From: Gymnodinialimonas sp. 57CJ19
GTDB taxonomy: Bacteria; Pseudomonadota; Alphaproteobacteria; Rhodobacterales; Rhodobacteraceae
Assembly (NCBI RefSeq): GCF_038396845.1
Contig: NZ_CP151587.1
Location: forward strand, 372,001-436,000
Length of the DNA stretch: 64,000 nt
Direction: 5' to 3'
How positions within the stretch are numbered: position 1 is the first letter of the stretch; each line of letters begins with the position of its first letter. Shown piece by piece: positions 42,864 to 51,400 of this stretch. The notes beneath the pieces were generated by a model, which made no database searches, was not told the origin of the DNA, and saw only the letters and a list, made by a program, of their open reading frames with translations. Made by a program: the position numbers and the translations under genes.

Positions 42864-43814
42864 TTACATCAAGAGCAATAGGATATAGCCCACATATAGC
42901 GCGGAAAAGACCAAGCCCACGCCTCGGCCCATGGGCCAGCGATAATAGACGAAGGGGGCCAGCACGACCGAGGCCGCCAGCATGACCCAAAGGTCGAAGC
43001 GGAGGATCTCGGCGTCCACGGGGATCGGGCCGACGAAAGCCGCCACGCCAATGATGCCCAGAAGGTTGAACACGTTGGAGCCAATGACATTGCCAATCGC
43101 CACGTCCGCCTGGCGGCGGATTGCGGCCATCACCGTTGTTGCCAGCTCCGGCAGCGACGTGCCAACCGCCACCAGTGTCAGGCCGATTACCGCATCGCTG
43201 ATGCCGTATTCGGTGGCGATGGTGGTGGCGCTGTCGATCAGAAGCGAGGCGCCAAGGGGCAGGCCGATCATGCCCAACAGAAGATAGACCCCGACCTGCC
43301 ACCACGGCATGTTCGGGTCTGCTTCCTCGATCTCGTCGATCGGGTCTTCGCCGTTGGACGCTTTGCGGTGGGCCCGGGCCGAGTGCACGGCGTCGCCCAA
43401 AACAATGGCCAGGCCCAACAGCAAGATCGCCCCGTGCCACCAGGTAATCGGCCCCAGAAAACACAGCACGATAAACAGCGCCGTGCCGATCATCATGAAG
43501 GTATATTCGCGCAAGGAATCGCTGCTGGCCGCCAAGCCGGTGATCAGCGCCGGCACGCCCAGCACCAGCAACACATTTGCCGTGTTTGACCCCACCACGT
43601 TGCCCAGCGCCAGCCCCGGCACGCCGTCCAGAATGGACTGGACCGAGATCAGCAATTCGGGCGCCGAGGTGCCGAAGGCCACCACGGTCAACGACACGAT
43701 CAGCGCCGGAATCCCCAAGCGCAACGCAAGGTTCACCGCGCCTTTCACAAGCACGTCCCCGGCCAGCAACAGAATTACCAGCCCTAGAGCGGCGTAGCCA
43801 AACGTCTCAGCCAT
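42864..43814 (-). CDS. Calcium/sodium exchanger family membrane protein
   Basis: 316 residues from ATG 43814 (overlap of 8 nt with the upstream gene). Two homologous halves each with an alpha-repeat: VAFGTSAPELLISVQSIL with GNVVGSNTANVLLVLG, and AVGTSLPELATTVMAAIRR with GNVIGSNVFNLLGIIG. These carry the acidic and Asn/Ser residues of the K+/Na+/Ca2+ exchanger family (YrbG-like). About 10-11 membrane helices. Exchanges Ca2+ against Na+ or H+. Confidence 0.92.
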   Translation of the reverse strand: MAETFGYAALGLVILLLAGDVLVKGAVNLALRLGIPALIVSLTVVAFGTSAPELLISVQSILDGVPGLALGNVVGSNTANVLLVLGVPALITGLAASSDSLREYTFMMIGTALFIVLCFLGPITWWHGAILLLGLAIVLGDAVHSARAHRKASNGEDPIDEIEEADPNMPWWQVGVYLLLGMIGLPLGASLLIDSATTIATEYGISDAVIGLTLVAVGTSLPELATTVMAAIRRQADVAIGNVIGSNVFNLLGIIGVAAFVGPIPVDAEILRFDLWVMLAASVVLAPFVYYRWPMGRGVGLVFSALYVGYILLLLM

Positions 43815-44007
43815 TGGTGTCCTCACGACAGACGCGACATTTGCCGCCGCGCAGGTTCATCCGGCCGCAATCAGGGCACGTCCGAGGTTTGGGCAAGGGA
43901 CCGTTCTGGCGATTGCGCCCGATGCGGTTGCCGCCAAGCCAATGCAGTTTGCCGAACATGGCCAGCACGGCCATGCCGATCAGAAAAAGGGTTACGATCT
44001 TCAGCAT
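43807..44007 (-). CDS. Short membrane-anchored zinc-ribbon protein
   Basis: 66 residues: one membrane helix (MLKIVTLFLIGMAVLAMFG) followed by a CPDCGR...CRVCRE zinc ribbon at residues 44-61. The start overlaps the S49 stop (TAATG) and its stop overlaps the exchanger ATG by 8 nt, so the gene is real. Function unknown. Confidence 0.8.
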   Translation of the reverse strand: MLKIVTLFLIGMAVLAMFGKLHWLGGNRIGRNRQNGPLPKPRTCPDCGRMNLRGGKCRVCREDTNG

Positions 44008-44807
44008 TACGTCAGCCCAAATCGGGCATACAAGGCCCGCTCCTCTACGCTTTGGTCCAGGTCAGCCAATATCTGGGCCCCCAAGCGGGGGATCAGCGGC
44101 TTTTTCGGCCCGTAGGGCGCGAATTTGACCTTCTCTCCGTAGAGGTCTTTCATCTTCGGCACCAGATGGCCAATGCCATCGGCAAGGCCCAGTTCCACAC
44201 CCTTGGCCCCGGTCCAGAACGCGCCGGTAAACATTTCGGGCGTCTCGTTCAGGCGGGCGCCACGGCGGGTTTTGACGTGGTCAATGAACGATTGGTGGAT
44301 GTCCATTTGCAAGCTTTTGAGGCGCTCAATATCTTCGGCCTTCTCGGGCGAAAACGGGTCGAGGATGCTTTTGTTCTCGCCCGCCGTATGGACGCGGCGC
44401 TCCACCCCCAGTTTGCCCAACGCCTCTACAAATCCGAAGCCCGCCGACACGACCCCGATGGAGCCCACGATCGACGAGGGATCGACCCAGATATCATCGG
44501 CGGCACAGGCCAGCCAATAGCCCCCCGAGGCCGCGACATCTTCAACGAAGGCATGAACGGGCACGCTCTTTTCATCGGCCAAACGGCGGATGCGGGCGGC
44601 CGCGAGGGCCGATTGCACGGGCGAGCCGCCGGGCGAGTTGATGACCAAGGCCACCGCCGCGGGCTTGCCCTTGGCAAAGGCCTTCTCGATCACCGGCGCG
44701 AAGGTGGCATCACTGATGCCGCCCCGCGATCCAGAGGCAATCGCGCCTTGCAGGCGGATCACGGCGACTTTCGGCTCGGATTTGAGGAAGGGGATCAGGT
44801 GCTTCAT
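44007..44807 (-). CDS. S49 family signal-peptide-peptidase-type serine protease
   Basis: 266 residues from ATG 44807 (longer start overlaps the FAH gene). SppA-type short protease: AVALVINSPGGSPVQS, VHAFVEDVAASGGYWLACAADDIWVDPSSIVGSIGVV with catalytic Ser in ASGGYW, and the general-base Lys in GENKSILDPF. No clear membrane anchor at the N-terminus, so it might be cytosolic or use another protein. Cleaves membrane or cytosolic peptides; role in quality control is inferred. Confidence 0.9.
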   Translation of the reverse strand: MKHLIPFLKSEPKVAVIRLQGAIASGSRGGISDATFAPVIEKAFAKGKPAAVALVINSPGGSPVQSALAAARIRRLADEKSVPVHAFVEDVAASGGYWLACAADDIWVDPSSIVGSIGVVSAGFGFVEALGKLGVERRVHTAGENKSILDPFSPEKAEDIERLKSLQMDIHQSFIDHVKTRRGARLNETPEMFTGAFWTGAKGVELGLADGIGHLVPKMKDLYGEKVKFAPYGPKKPLIPRLGAQILADLDQSVEERALYARFGLT

Positions 44808-44878
44808 TCCATGTGATGTAGGCGGCTGGGTCCTTGGCAACAAGGCAGCCGCCCATGTTTTCACGCAGATGTTGCCTG

Positions 44879-45700
44879 TCATGCCCCCTGTACGGGCAGG
44901 CGTTGTTCGCCCAAGCCGTCGATGCCAAGGCGCATCTCTTGGCCCGCCCGCAAAAAGACTTGCGGGCTCTTGCCCATGCCCACGCCGGGCGGTGTGCCTG
45001 TGGTGATGACATCGCCGGGCTCTAGCGTCATGAAACGGCTGACGTATTCGACGATGAAATCGGGTTTGAAGATCATCGTGTCGGTGGTGCCGTCCTGCAT
45101 CCGCTCTCCGTCGACCTCCAGCCAGATCGCGCGGCCCGTCGGGTCGCCCAATTCATCGGCGGTGACCATCCATGGGCCCATGGGAGCGAAGGTGTCGTAG
45201 GATTTGCCCTTGGTCCACTGGCCGCCCATTTCCTGCTGAAACGCGCGCTCGGACACGTCGTTGACGATGCAATAGCCCGCGATATGCGACGCGCCGTCGG
45301 AGGTGTTCTTGGCGCGGGTGCCGATGATAACGCCCAGCTCCACCTCCCAATCGGTCTTTTCGCTGCCGGGGGGCAGAATCACCGGATCATTGGGGCCAGA
45401 GATCGAGGTGGTGGCCTTCATGAACAAGACCGGCTCGGTCGGGACATCCCATCCGCCCTCTGCGGCGTGATCGGCGTAGTTCAGGCCCACGCAAACCAGC
45501 TTGCCCACGTTGCCGACGCACGGCCCAAGGCGCACATCGTCGCCCGCCAGCGGCAAATCTTCGGGCGTGATGGCGGGCATTGTGGCCAAGGTGCTGCCGT
45601 CAATATCGCTGACCACCCCGGACAGGTCCCGCACCTTGCCGTCACGATCCAAAACCCCGGGCTTCTCGGACCCTGCTTCACCCCATCTGACAAACTTCAT
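44879..45700 (-). CDS. Fumarylacetoacetate-hydrolase-family protein
   Basis: 273 residues. FAH C-terminal type domain: KLVCVGLNYADHAAEGG, VLFMKATTSISGPNDPV, DWEVELGVIIG (metal Glu), GYCIVNDVSERAFQ, PMGPWMV, and MTLEPGDVITTGTPPGVGMG. The acidic metal triad and Mg site are intact. Family members hydrolyse or decarboxylate acyl-pyruvates, or open lactones; exact substrate unknown. N-terminal 70 residues are the usual lid domain. First gene on this strand; divergent from the ribokinase-like gene. Confidence 0.87.
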   Translation of the reverse strand: MKFVRWGEAGSEKPGVLDRDGKVRDLSGVVSDIDGSTLATMPAITPEDLPLAGDDVRLGPCVGNVGKLVCVGLNYADHAAEGGWDVPTEPVLFMKATTSISGPNDPVILPPGSEKTDWEVELGVIIGTRAKNTSDGASHIAGYCIVNDVSERAFQQEMGGQWTKGKSYDTFAPMGPWMVTADELGDPTGRAIWLEVDGERMQDGTTDTMIFKPDFIVEYVSRFMTLEPGDVITTGTPPGVGMGKSPQVFLRAGQEMRLGIDGLGEQRLPVQGA

Positions 45701-45788
45701 CGAAGATCCTTCCCTTGTGCTCTGAGCGCTCTTGCATTGTTTGGCGGCATCATGCTTCGGTCAGCCGGCAACTCCAAGGGGCAAGTAC

Positions 45789-46739
45789 ATGACAGACATC
45801 ATCATTTTGGGCGTCTACGTCGCCGACGCCGCTTACCGGACCGCGCGGATGCCCGCAGTCGGTGAAACGCTGCTTGGCACGAGCTTTCAACTTGGACCGG
45901 GGGGGAAGGGGTCGAACCAGGCGGTGGCGGCTGCGAAAGCGGGCGGAGATGTTGCGTTTATCTCTCGGATAGGGGCCGACACCTTTGGCAAGATGGGCCG
46001 CGATGTCTGGGCCGAGGCGGGGGTGCAGCCGCTGGTGATCGAAGACGCCGACGTGCCCACGGGATCGGCTGGGATCTTTATCGAGGAAGCCTCGGGCAGC
46101 AACGCCATCGTGATCGCGCCGGGGGCGTCCGGCCTGTTGTCTGCCGCCGATGTGGAAGCGCGGGCCGAGGATATCGCAGGCGCCAAGGTTGCGCTGACCC
46201 AGCTGGAACAACCCATGGACGCCGCGGTGCGCTTTCTGGAACTGGCCCGTGCCAGTGGCGTCACCACCATGCTGAACCCCGCGCCCGCCGCAGAACTGCC
46301 GGACGGGATGCTGGCGCTGTGTGACTACATCACCCCCAACGAATCCGAGACCGAGGCCCTGACGGGCCTGCCCGTGACGTCGGTGGAAGAGGCCCTCCTC
46401 GCGGCAAGGCCGCTCCTCGCAGCGGGGGTATCGAAGGGCGTCGTTGTCACATTGGGCGAGGCCGGATCACTCTACGTGGACGCGACCCAGGCCATTCACA
46501 CCAAACCGATGAACGCAGGCCCCGTGGTGGACACGACCGGCGCAGGCGATGCCTTCAACGGCGGCCTCGCCACGGCCCTGTCCGAGGGCAAAGCCATCAA
46601 GGACGCGCTGCTGTTCGCCACGGCCACCGCCGCGCTGTGCGTCACCAAGCACGGCACCGCCGCCTCCATGGGCAGCCGAGATCAGGTGGAAGCGCTGCTG
46701 GCGTCGGCCTCTAGCGACGTTTCGATATCCTTGATGTGA
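45789..46739 (+). CDS. Ribokinase-like PfkB-family sugar kinase
   Basis: 316 residues from ATG 45789. PfkB signature 1 is LGPGGKGSNQAVAAAKAGG and signature 2 DTTGAGDAFNGGLATAL with the catalytic Asp. The usual N-terminal GSxNxD is replaced by LGVYVADAAY (Asn absent, Asp kept), so the sugar pocket differs from true ribokinase. The C-terminus runs 58 nt into the convergent glycosyltransferase-like gene. Phosphorylates a sugar or related alcohol, substrate not clear. Lies next to the catabolic operon but on the other strand. Confidence 0.9.
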   Translation: MTDIIILGVYVADAAYRTARMPAVGETLLGTSFQLGPGGKGSNQAVAAAKAGGDVAFISRIGADTFGKMGRDVWAEAGVQPLVIEDADVPTGSAGIFIEEASGSNAIVIAPGASGLLSAADVEARAEDIAGAKVALTQLEQPMDAAVRFLELARASGVTTMLNPAPAAELPDGMLALCDYITPNESETEALTGLPVTSVEEALLAARPLLAAGVSKGVVVTLGEAGSLYVDATQAIHTKPMNAGPVVDTTGAGDAFNGGLATALSEGKAIKDALLFATATAALCVTKHGTAASMGSRDQVEALLASASSDVSISLM

Positions 46740-47608
46740 ACGTCCAACTCGTCACGGTGCTTGCTTGGCATCGTGTCGATCAGATTATCCCTGAGCGCGG
46801 GCCATTGCGGTGACTGAAACAGGAACCGCATGCGGTGGTAATGCAGGATAACCGCGTCCGACGGCGTTTTGGTGTAATCCATCCGGTGCGACAGCGAGTA
46901 ATTGTAAAGCTCGCTCAGCACCCGCGTCTTGTAGCCAAAGCGCTTCATCGTCAGGGGCAGCGTGATCTGATCGAGCCACGGGCGCTTGTTGGCGATGGAA
47001 CAATTGCGGTCGAAATCCAGCGCCGTGTCCAACCAATGTTCTCCGAACCGGCGACCATCTTCGTGCCTGGCCTCGGGGAAGGCGACCAGGCCCGCGTTGA
47101 AATAGGGCACATATTCCAACTTCGCCCCGCGCAACAGCTTCACCCTTTCCTTCGGCACCTCCATGCCGAAATGCGCGTAGGCCCGCGTCCAGCGGGCGTT
47201 CTTGCCGCCCCATGTGGGCCGCCCTTCGGGCGCGGCGGCGCAGGTATCGGGGGCGAGGTCCATGAATTCAGCAAGCGAGCCGGTGCAGGCCATATCGGTG
47301 TCGAGGAACACCGAATGGGTCGCCCCCCGGTCATCACAGGCGGCGATGATCTTGTTGCCGTGGGGATACGGACCCTTCCACTTCGGTGGCTTTGCCAAGG
47401 TGCGAAGCTCCACCCCGCAGACCTCATAGATCGCATGGGTGATGTCGCGCATCTCGGCCCGGTTTTCGGCGCTGGCATAGGCGAATTGCTTTACCCGATC
47501 GTCGCCCTTGTGGGCCGCCATAAGCGACGCCGCCAAAAGCCACGATTGCTTTTCCAGGCGATAGCCGTCCGCGACATAAAAAAGCGCGAGGGATTTGGGG
47601 TCATTCAT
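46682..47608 (-). CDS. Glycosyltransferase-like protein (DxD)
   Basis: 308 residues from ATG 47608 (alternative 47623). A DxD motif in SVFLDTDMACTG follows a Rossmann-like start (ALFYVADGYRLEKQSWLLAASLMAA), pointing to a GT-A fold glycosyltransferase of the GT8/GT25-like range. Tail SPQWPALRDNLIDTMPSKHR. No membrane segment. The 3' end overlaps the ribokinase 3' end by 58 bp. It may be the last gene of the catabolic operon (63 nt after the Dabb stop) or an independent one; function not certain. Confidence 0.7.
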   Translation of the reverse strand: MNDPKSLALFYVADGYRLEKQSWLLAASLMAAHKGDDRVKQFAYASAENRAEMRDITHAIYEVCGVELRTLAKPPKWKGPYPHGNKIIAACDDRGATHSVFLDTDMACTGSLAEFMDLAPDTCAAAPEGRPTWGGKNARWTRAYAHFGMEVPKERVKLLRGAKLEYVPYFNAGLVAFPEARHEDGRRFGEHWLDTALDFDRNCSIANKRPWLDQITLPLTMKRFGYKTRVLSELYNYSLSHRMDYTKTPSDAVILHYHRMRFLFQSPQWPALRDNLIDTMPSKHRDELDVHIKDIETSLEADASSAST

Positions 47609-47671
47609 GGCGGTTTTCCGCATCTGCTGCTCGGGCGTTACCTTGCCCGCAATTGGCGCACCGCGCCAGTG

Positions 47672-47980
47672 TCAGACCTCTAGATCGACCACAAAGATCC
47701 CGTCCGCGCCATTCTTGCACGACGCCACCAACAGCGCGCCCGCCCGACGATGGTCGGGATTGGCGGTATAGGCATCCAGCGCCGCCTTGTCGGTAAAGGT
47801 GCAAAGGAAACCGTAAGGGTAGCGTTCCGATTTTTGTTCAAAATCGCGGTTAGGCCCGTGGCGGAATTCCGTGAAGCCAGAAAGCTGCGCGGGCAGCGTG
47901 GCCAAGATCGCCATCGCCTCCTCGATCCAAGGCATCGCGCCGGGGTCGTCGGGCTCCAGCATCACCAAGTGATATAGCAT
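47672..47980 (-). CDS. Dabb (stress-responsive A/B barrel) protein
   Basis: 102 residues. Ferredoxin-like dimeric alpha/beta-barrel family: MLYHLVMLEPDDPG, YGFLCTFTDKAALDAYTANPDHRRAGALLVA. Follows the glycerate kinase by 19 nt. Typical of small enzymes or stress-linked proteins in catabolic clusters; function unproven. Confidence 0.85.
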   Translation of the reverse strand: MLYHLVMLEPDDPGAMPWIEEAMAILATLPAQLSGFTEFRHGPNRDFEQKSERYPYGFLCTFTDKAALDAYTANPDHRRAGALLVASCKNGADGIFVVDLEV

Positions 47981-47999
47981 TGATATACCCCCCTCGGCC

Positions 48000-49223
48000 C
48001 TATTTGACCAAAATCGCGCGGAAATCGTTTACGTTTGTCAGGGTTGGCCCGGTGACGACCTGATCGCCGATACTGGCGAAAAAGCTGTGGGCGTCGTTGT
48101 TGGCCAGGGCGTCCTGCGGCGAAAGCGTAGTGGCTTTGGTTAACGTATCCGGCCCAATGATCGCGCCCGCAACCTCTGCCGCGCCGTCCACGCCGTCTGT
48201 ATCGCAGGTGATGGCGTGGATATTTTCCTGTCCGTTCAACGCGATAGCGAGGGCGAGCGCGTATTCCGCATTCGGCCCGCCGATCCCGTCACCGCGCCTT
48301 GTTACGGTTAATTCTCCGCCTGACAGGATCAGAGTGCCGGGGGCAGCCTTCAGGGCGTGGGCGGCGTGGGCTTTGGCGATATCTCTCGCCTCTCCCTCGA
48401 TGGAATCCCCTAATATTTCAACGGTGTAGCCTGCCGTCTGCGCCTGTTCTGCCGCCGCTGCCAGCGATTGCGATGGGGCCGCGTAGATCACGTTCGTCGT
48501 GGTGGACAGGCGCGGGTCGTCGGGGCGGACCGGATCGCCGCCCGCCCTGAGATACGCGCCAATGGCGGGCGCGGGCACGACGCCCCAATTATCCAACTCG
48601 CTCAAGGCTCTGGCTGCACTTCCCGCGTGGCCAACCGTCGGCCCGCTGGCGATATCTCCGGGGTCATCGCCGGGCACGTCCGAGATCATCAGCGCCAACA
48701 TCCGCGCCGGATATGCGGCGGCAGCCAGCCTTCCACCTTTCACGGCCGAAAGCTCTTTCCGGATGCCGTTGATCGTGCCGATCGGCGCACCAGACGCCAG
48801 AAGATCCGCCGTAAGCTGTTGTTTTTCTTCCAGAGTCACACCGTCGACCGGGGCGCACAGCAGCGCCGAACCACCGCCCGAGATCAAGGCGAGCACGAAA
48901 TCCCCCTGCCCCACCGTGTCCAGCAACGCCAGCATCCGCTGGGCCGCCGCCACCCCCGCCGCGTCGGGCACCGGGTGGGAAGCCGAAGCGATTTCAATGC
49001 CTTGGCAGGGTCTTTCGTAGCCATATCGGGTGATGACCAAGCCTTCACAGGGGCCCCATTCGGCCTCCACCGCTTCGGCCATGCGGGCGCTGGCCTTGCC
49101 CGCGCCGATCACCACAACGCGGCCCTTGGGCTTGGGGGGCAACGCGCTGGCCAGCGATTGCATCGGGTCCGCGACGCGCACCGCGCAATCGAACAAACCC
49201 CGCAGAAAATCGTTAACTTTCAA
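48000..49223 (-). CDS. Glycerate 2-kinase (MOFRL family, GckA/TtuD)
   Basis: 407 residues, two-domain MOFRL-type kinase. GRVVVIGAGKASARMAEAVEAEW, FVLALISGGGSALLCAPV, ELSAVKGGRLAAAAYPARMLALMISDVPGDD, and C-terminal LILSGGELTVTRRGDGIGGPNAEYALALAI with AITCDTDGVDG. Phosphorylates D-glycerate to 2-phosphoglycerate and links the pathway to lower glycolysis. Overlaps the LacI gene by ATGA, so it is cotranscribed. Confidence 0.93.
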   Translation of the reverse strand: MKVNDFLRGLFDCAVRVADPMQSLASALPPKPKGRVVVIGAGKASARMAEAVEAEWGPCEGLVITRYGYERPCQGIEIASASHPVPDAAGVAAAQRMLALLDTVGQGDFVLALISGGGSALLCAPVDGVTLEEKQQLTADLLASGAPIGTINGIRKELSAVKGGRLAAAAYPARMLALMISDVPGDDPGDIASGPTVGHAGSAARALSELDNWGVVPAPAIGAYLRAGGDPVRPDDPRLSTTTNVIYAAPSQSLAAAAEQAQTAGYTVEILGDSIEGEARDIAKAHAAHALKAAPGTLILSGGELTVTRRGDGIGGPNAEYALALAIALNGQENIHAITCDTDGVDGAAEVAGAIIGPDTLTKATTLSPQDALANNDAHSFFASIGDQVVTGPTLTNVNDFRAILVK

Positions 49224-50224
49224 GCGCCTCTACCCGTGCTGGAGGTCCTCGCCACAAGTTCTACCGGGAAGCGGCGTTCGGGTAATGGCGTGTCGCCGTT
49301 CAACATCCACGCCAAAAGCCCGTCGGCGATGCTGCGGGCAAAGCCTTCGATATCGCACCCCACAGAGGAGACTTGCGGCCAGACCTGGGCGCAATCTTCG
49401 ATGTCGTCAAAGCCCACAAGCCGAAATTCCCGGCCCAATGCCACACCCTCTCGGGCGAAGCCGGACAACATGCCCAAGGCCACTAAGTCATTGAAACATA
49501 TGGCCGCATCTACGTCAGAGGGTAATTCCTTCACCGCCTCCACGCCGAAGGCGCGACTGCTGCGACCGTGGAGGGTGAACGGCTCGGCCCCGGCGCGTTT
49601 GATCTCGGCCAGATAGCCGGACTTCCGCTCTTCCGTGATGGCGCGGCCTTCCATGCCGCCGACGAAGGCGATGCGTTTCGCGCCCTGGTTCATCAGGTGC
49701 CGCGTCGCCTTGGCCGAGCCCGCCGCGTAATCAAAAGACGCGAAGGGAAACAGCCCGGTGCGCGGGTCGGTTTTACGCAACACCTGCATCGCCGGAATGC
49801 CCGCCCTCTCGATCTGGTCGAAGGCGTCGCCCGCGTCGTCGTAGGCCGGGGACACCACCAGCGCCGAAACTCCGTGTTCGATCATCGAGCCGATCAATTT
49901 CTCTTGCAAATCAGGGTCTTCATCGCTGTTGGCGATGACCGTCGCATAGCCTTTTGCGGCAAGGGTCATTTGCAAGACCGTGGCGAATTCGGTGAAGAAC
50001 GGGTTGCGGAGGTCGTTGATCACGAGGCCCACGAGCCCCGCCGACTGGCTGCGCATCTGGGCGGCGGCGCGGTTGTAGACGTAGCCGATTTCCGCCATCG
50101 CCGCACGCACCGCATCGCGGGTTTCGGCCTTCACCTGCTTGGAGTTCTGCAACACCAGGGACACGGTGGATTTCGAGACGCCGGCCTTTGCGGCAACGTC
50201 AAGGATGGTGGGGCGGCGGGTCAT
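49220..50224 (-). CDS. LacI-family transcriptional regulator (in operon)
   Basis: 334 residues. N-terminal helix-turn-helix TILDVAAKAGVSKSTVSLVL and hinge NRAAAQMRSQ, then the periplasmic-binding-like effector domain (VGLVINDLRNPFFTEFATVLQ, AFVGGMEGRAITEERKSGYL, FNDLVALGMLSGFAREGV). Placed inside the operon between DUF993 and glycerate kinase genes (9 nt after DUF993). A good candidate for autoregulation of the operon; may bind the palindromes at 56440-56487, inference. Confidence 0.93.
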   Translation of the reverse strand: MTRRPTILDVAAKAGVSKSTVSLVLQNSKQVKAETRDAVRAAMAEIGYVYNRAAAQMRSQSAGLVGLVINDLRNPFFTEFATVLQMTLAAKGYATVIANSDEDPDLQEKLIGSMIEHGVSALVVSPAYDDAGDAFDQIERAGIPAMQVLRKTDPRTGLFPFASFDYAAGSAKATRHLMNQGAKRIAFVGGMEGRAITEERKSGYLAEIKRAGAEPFTLHGRSSRAFGVEAVKELPSDVDAAICFNDLVALGMLSGFAREGVALGREFRLVGFDDIEDCAQVWPQVSSVGCDIEGFARSIADGLLAWMLNGDTPLPERRFPVELVARTSSTGRGA

Positions 50225-50233
50225 GGTAAATGC

Positions 50234-51397
50234 TTAACCGCCGATCCCGTGGAGCGCCAGAAGGTTGGCCATTTTCGCCTGCGCCCGGTCCGGGTTGGAC
50301 AGAAGGCGGGCTTTATCCGCAAGGCGGAACACTTCGGCGAAGTGACTGATTTCGCGAGAGGATTGGAAGCCGCCCGGCATAATGAAGTGGCTCTGCTGCC
50401 CGTTGAGCCAGGCGAGAAACGCGATGCCCGCCTTGTAGAATTGCGTCGGCGCTTTGAAGATCTCACGGCTGAGCGGCACGGTCGGCGCAAGAAGGGCGTG
50501 GTAGGTTTCCCCATCCCCCATGGTCAGCGCCTCCAGCGCCTGGGACGCGGCGGGGGCGATGGCGGCGAAGATGCCCAAAAGCGCGTGGGAATGATGGGTA
50601 CCGTCGCCCTCGATCAGGGCGGCGTAGTTGAAATCATCCCCGGTATAGAGGCGGACGCCATCCGGTAAGCGGGCGCGAAACGCTTCTTCATGAGATTGAT
50701 TCAGAAGGGAAATTTTCAAGCCATCGACCTTGGTGGCATTGCGCGCGATGAGGTCGTGCACCACCTCGTCGGCCTGCGCGACATCGGCGCTGCCCCAGTA
50801 ACCTTTCAGCGCCGGGTCAAACATATCGCCCAACCAATGAAGGATCACCGGCGCCTGCGCTTGGGTTATCAGATCGTCATAGAGCCGCGCGTATTCCTGC
50901 GGCCCTGCGCCGATCGCGGGCAGGGCACGGGTGGCCATCAAGATCACTTGCCCGCCTGCGGCCTCGACCGCCTCCATCTGATGAAAGTACGCCTCTCGGA
51001 TCGCGTCGATCGTGGTTAACGCCTCTGGCGCCACGTGGTCCGTCCCTGCCCCGCAAGCGACCCTGGGCCGCGCGGGGTGGGCCTTGGCGGCGGCCATGGT
51101 GCGGTCGATCAATTCCCGCGCGGTGGGCCAATCCACGCCCATTCCCCGCTGCGAGGTGTCCATCGCCTCGGCCAGCCCAAGCCCCTGATCCCAAAGGCCA
51201 ACCCGGAACGCCAATGTCGCTTCCCAATCCACGGCGGGGCGGCCCTGCCAAGGGTCACGCTCGGCCACAGGGTCGCTGATGACATGGGCGGCGGCAAAGG
51301 CCGTGCGGGTTAGCGCCACCTTTGGGGCACGGGGCACCAGGGGATCTCCCGTTAAGGAATACGGTTCCAGAGTGCCGGCGTAGGTGGGCAACAACAT
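50234..51397 (-). CDS. DUF993 protein, DapA-superfamily aldolase-like
   Basis: 387 residues. DUF993 family: WPTARELIDRTMAAAKAHP, ACGAGTDHVAPEALTTIDAIREAYFHQMEAVEAAGGQVILMATRALPA, PVILHWLGDMFDPALKGYWG, KVDGLKISLLNQSHEEAFRARLPDGVRLYTGDDFNY. The alternation and the Lys in DGLKISLL (Schiff-base position in DapA-type barrels) suggest a TIM-barrel aldolase. Placed after two oxidoreductases, it may cleave the oxidised sugar; the reaction is unknown. Confidence 0.85.
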   Translation of the reverse strand: MLLPTYAGTLEPYSLTGDPLVPRAPKVALTRTAFAAAHVISDPVAERDPWQGRPAVDWEATLAFRVGLWDQGLGLAEAMDTSQRGMGVDWPTARELIDRTMAAAKAHPARPRVACGAGTDHVAPEALTTIDAIREAYFHQMEAVEAAGGQVILMATRALPAIGAGPQEYARLYDDLITQAQAPVILHWLGDMFDPALKGYWGSADVAQADEVVHDLIARNATKVDGLKISLLNQSHEEAFRARLPDGVRLYTGDDFNYAALIEGDGTHHSHALLGIFAAIAPAASQALEALTMGDGETYHALLAPTVPLSREIFKAPTQFYKAGIAFLAWLNGQQSHFIMPGGFQSSREISHFAEVFRLADKARLLSNPDRAQAKMANLLALHGIGG

Positions 51398-51400
51398 GGT

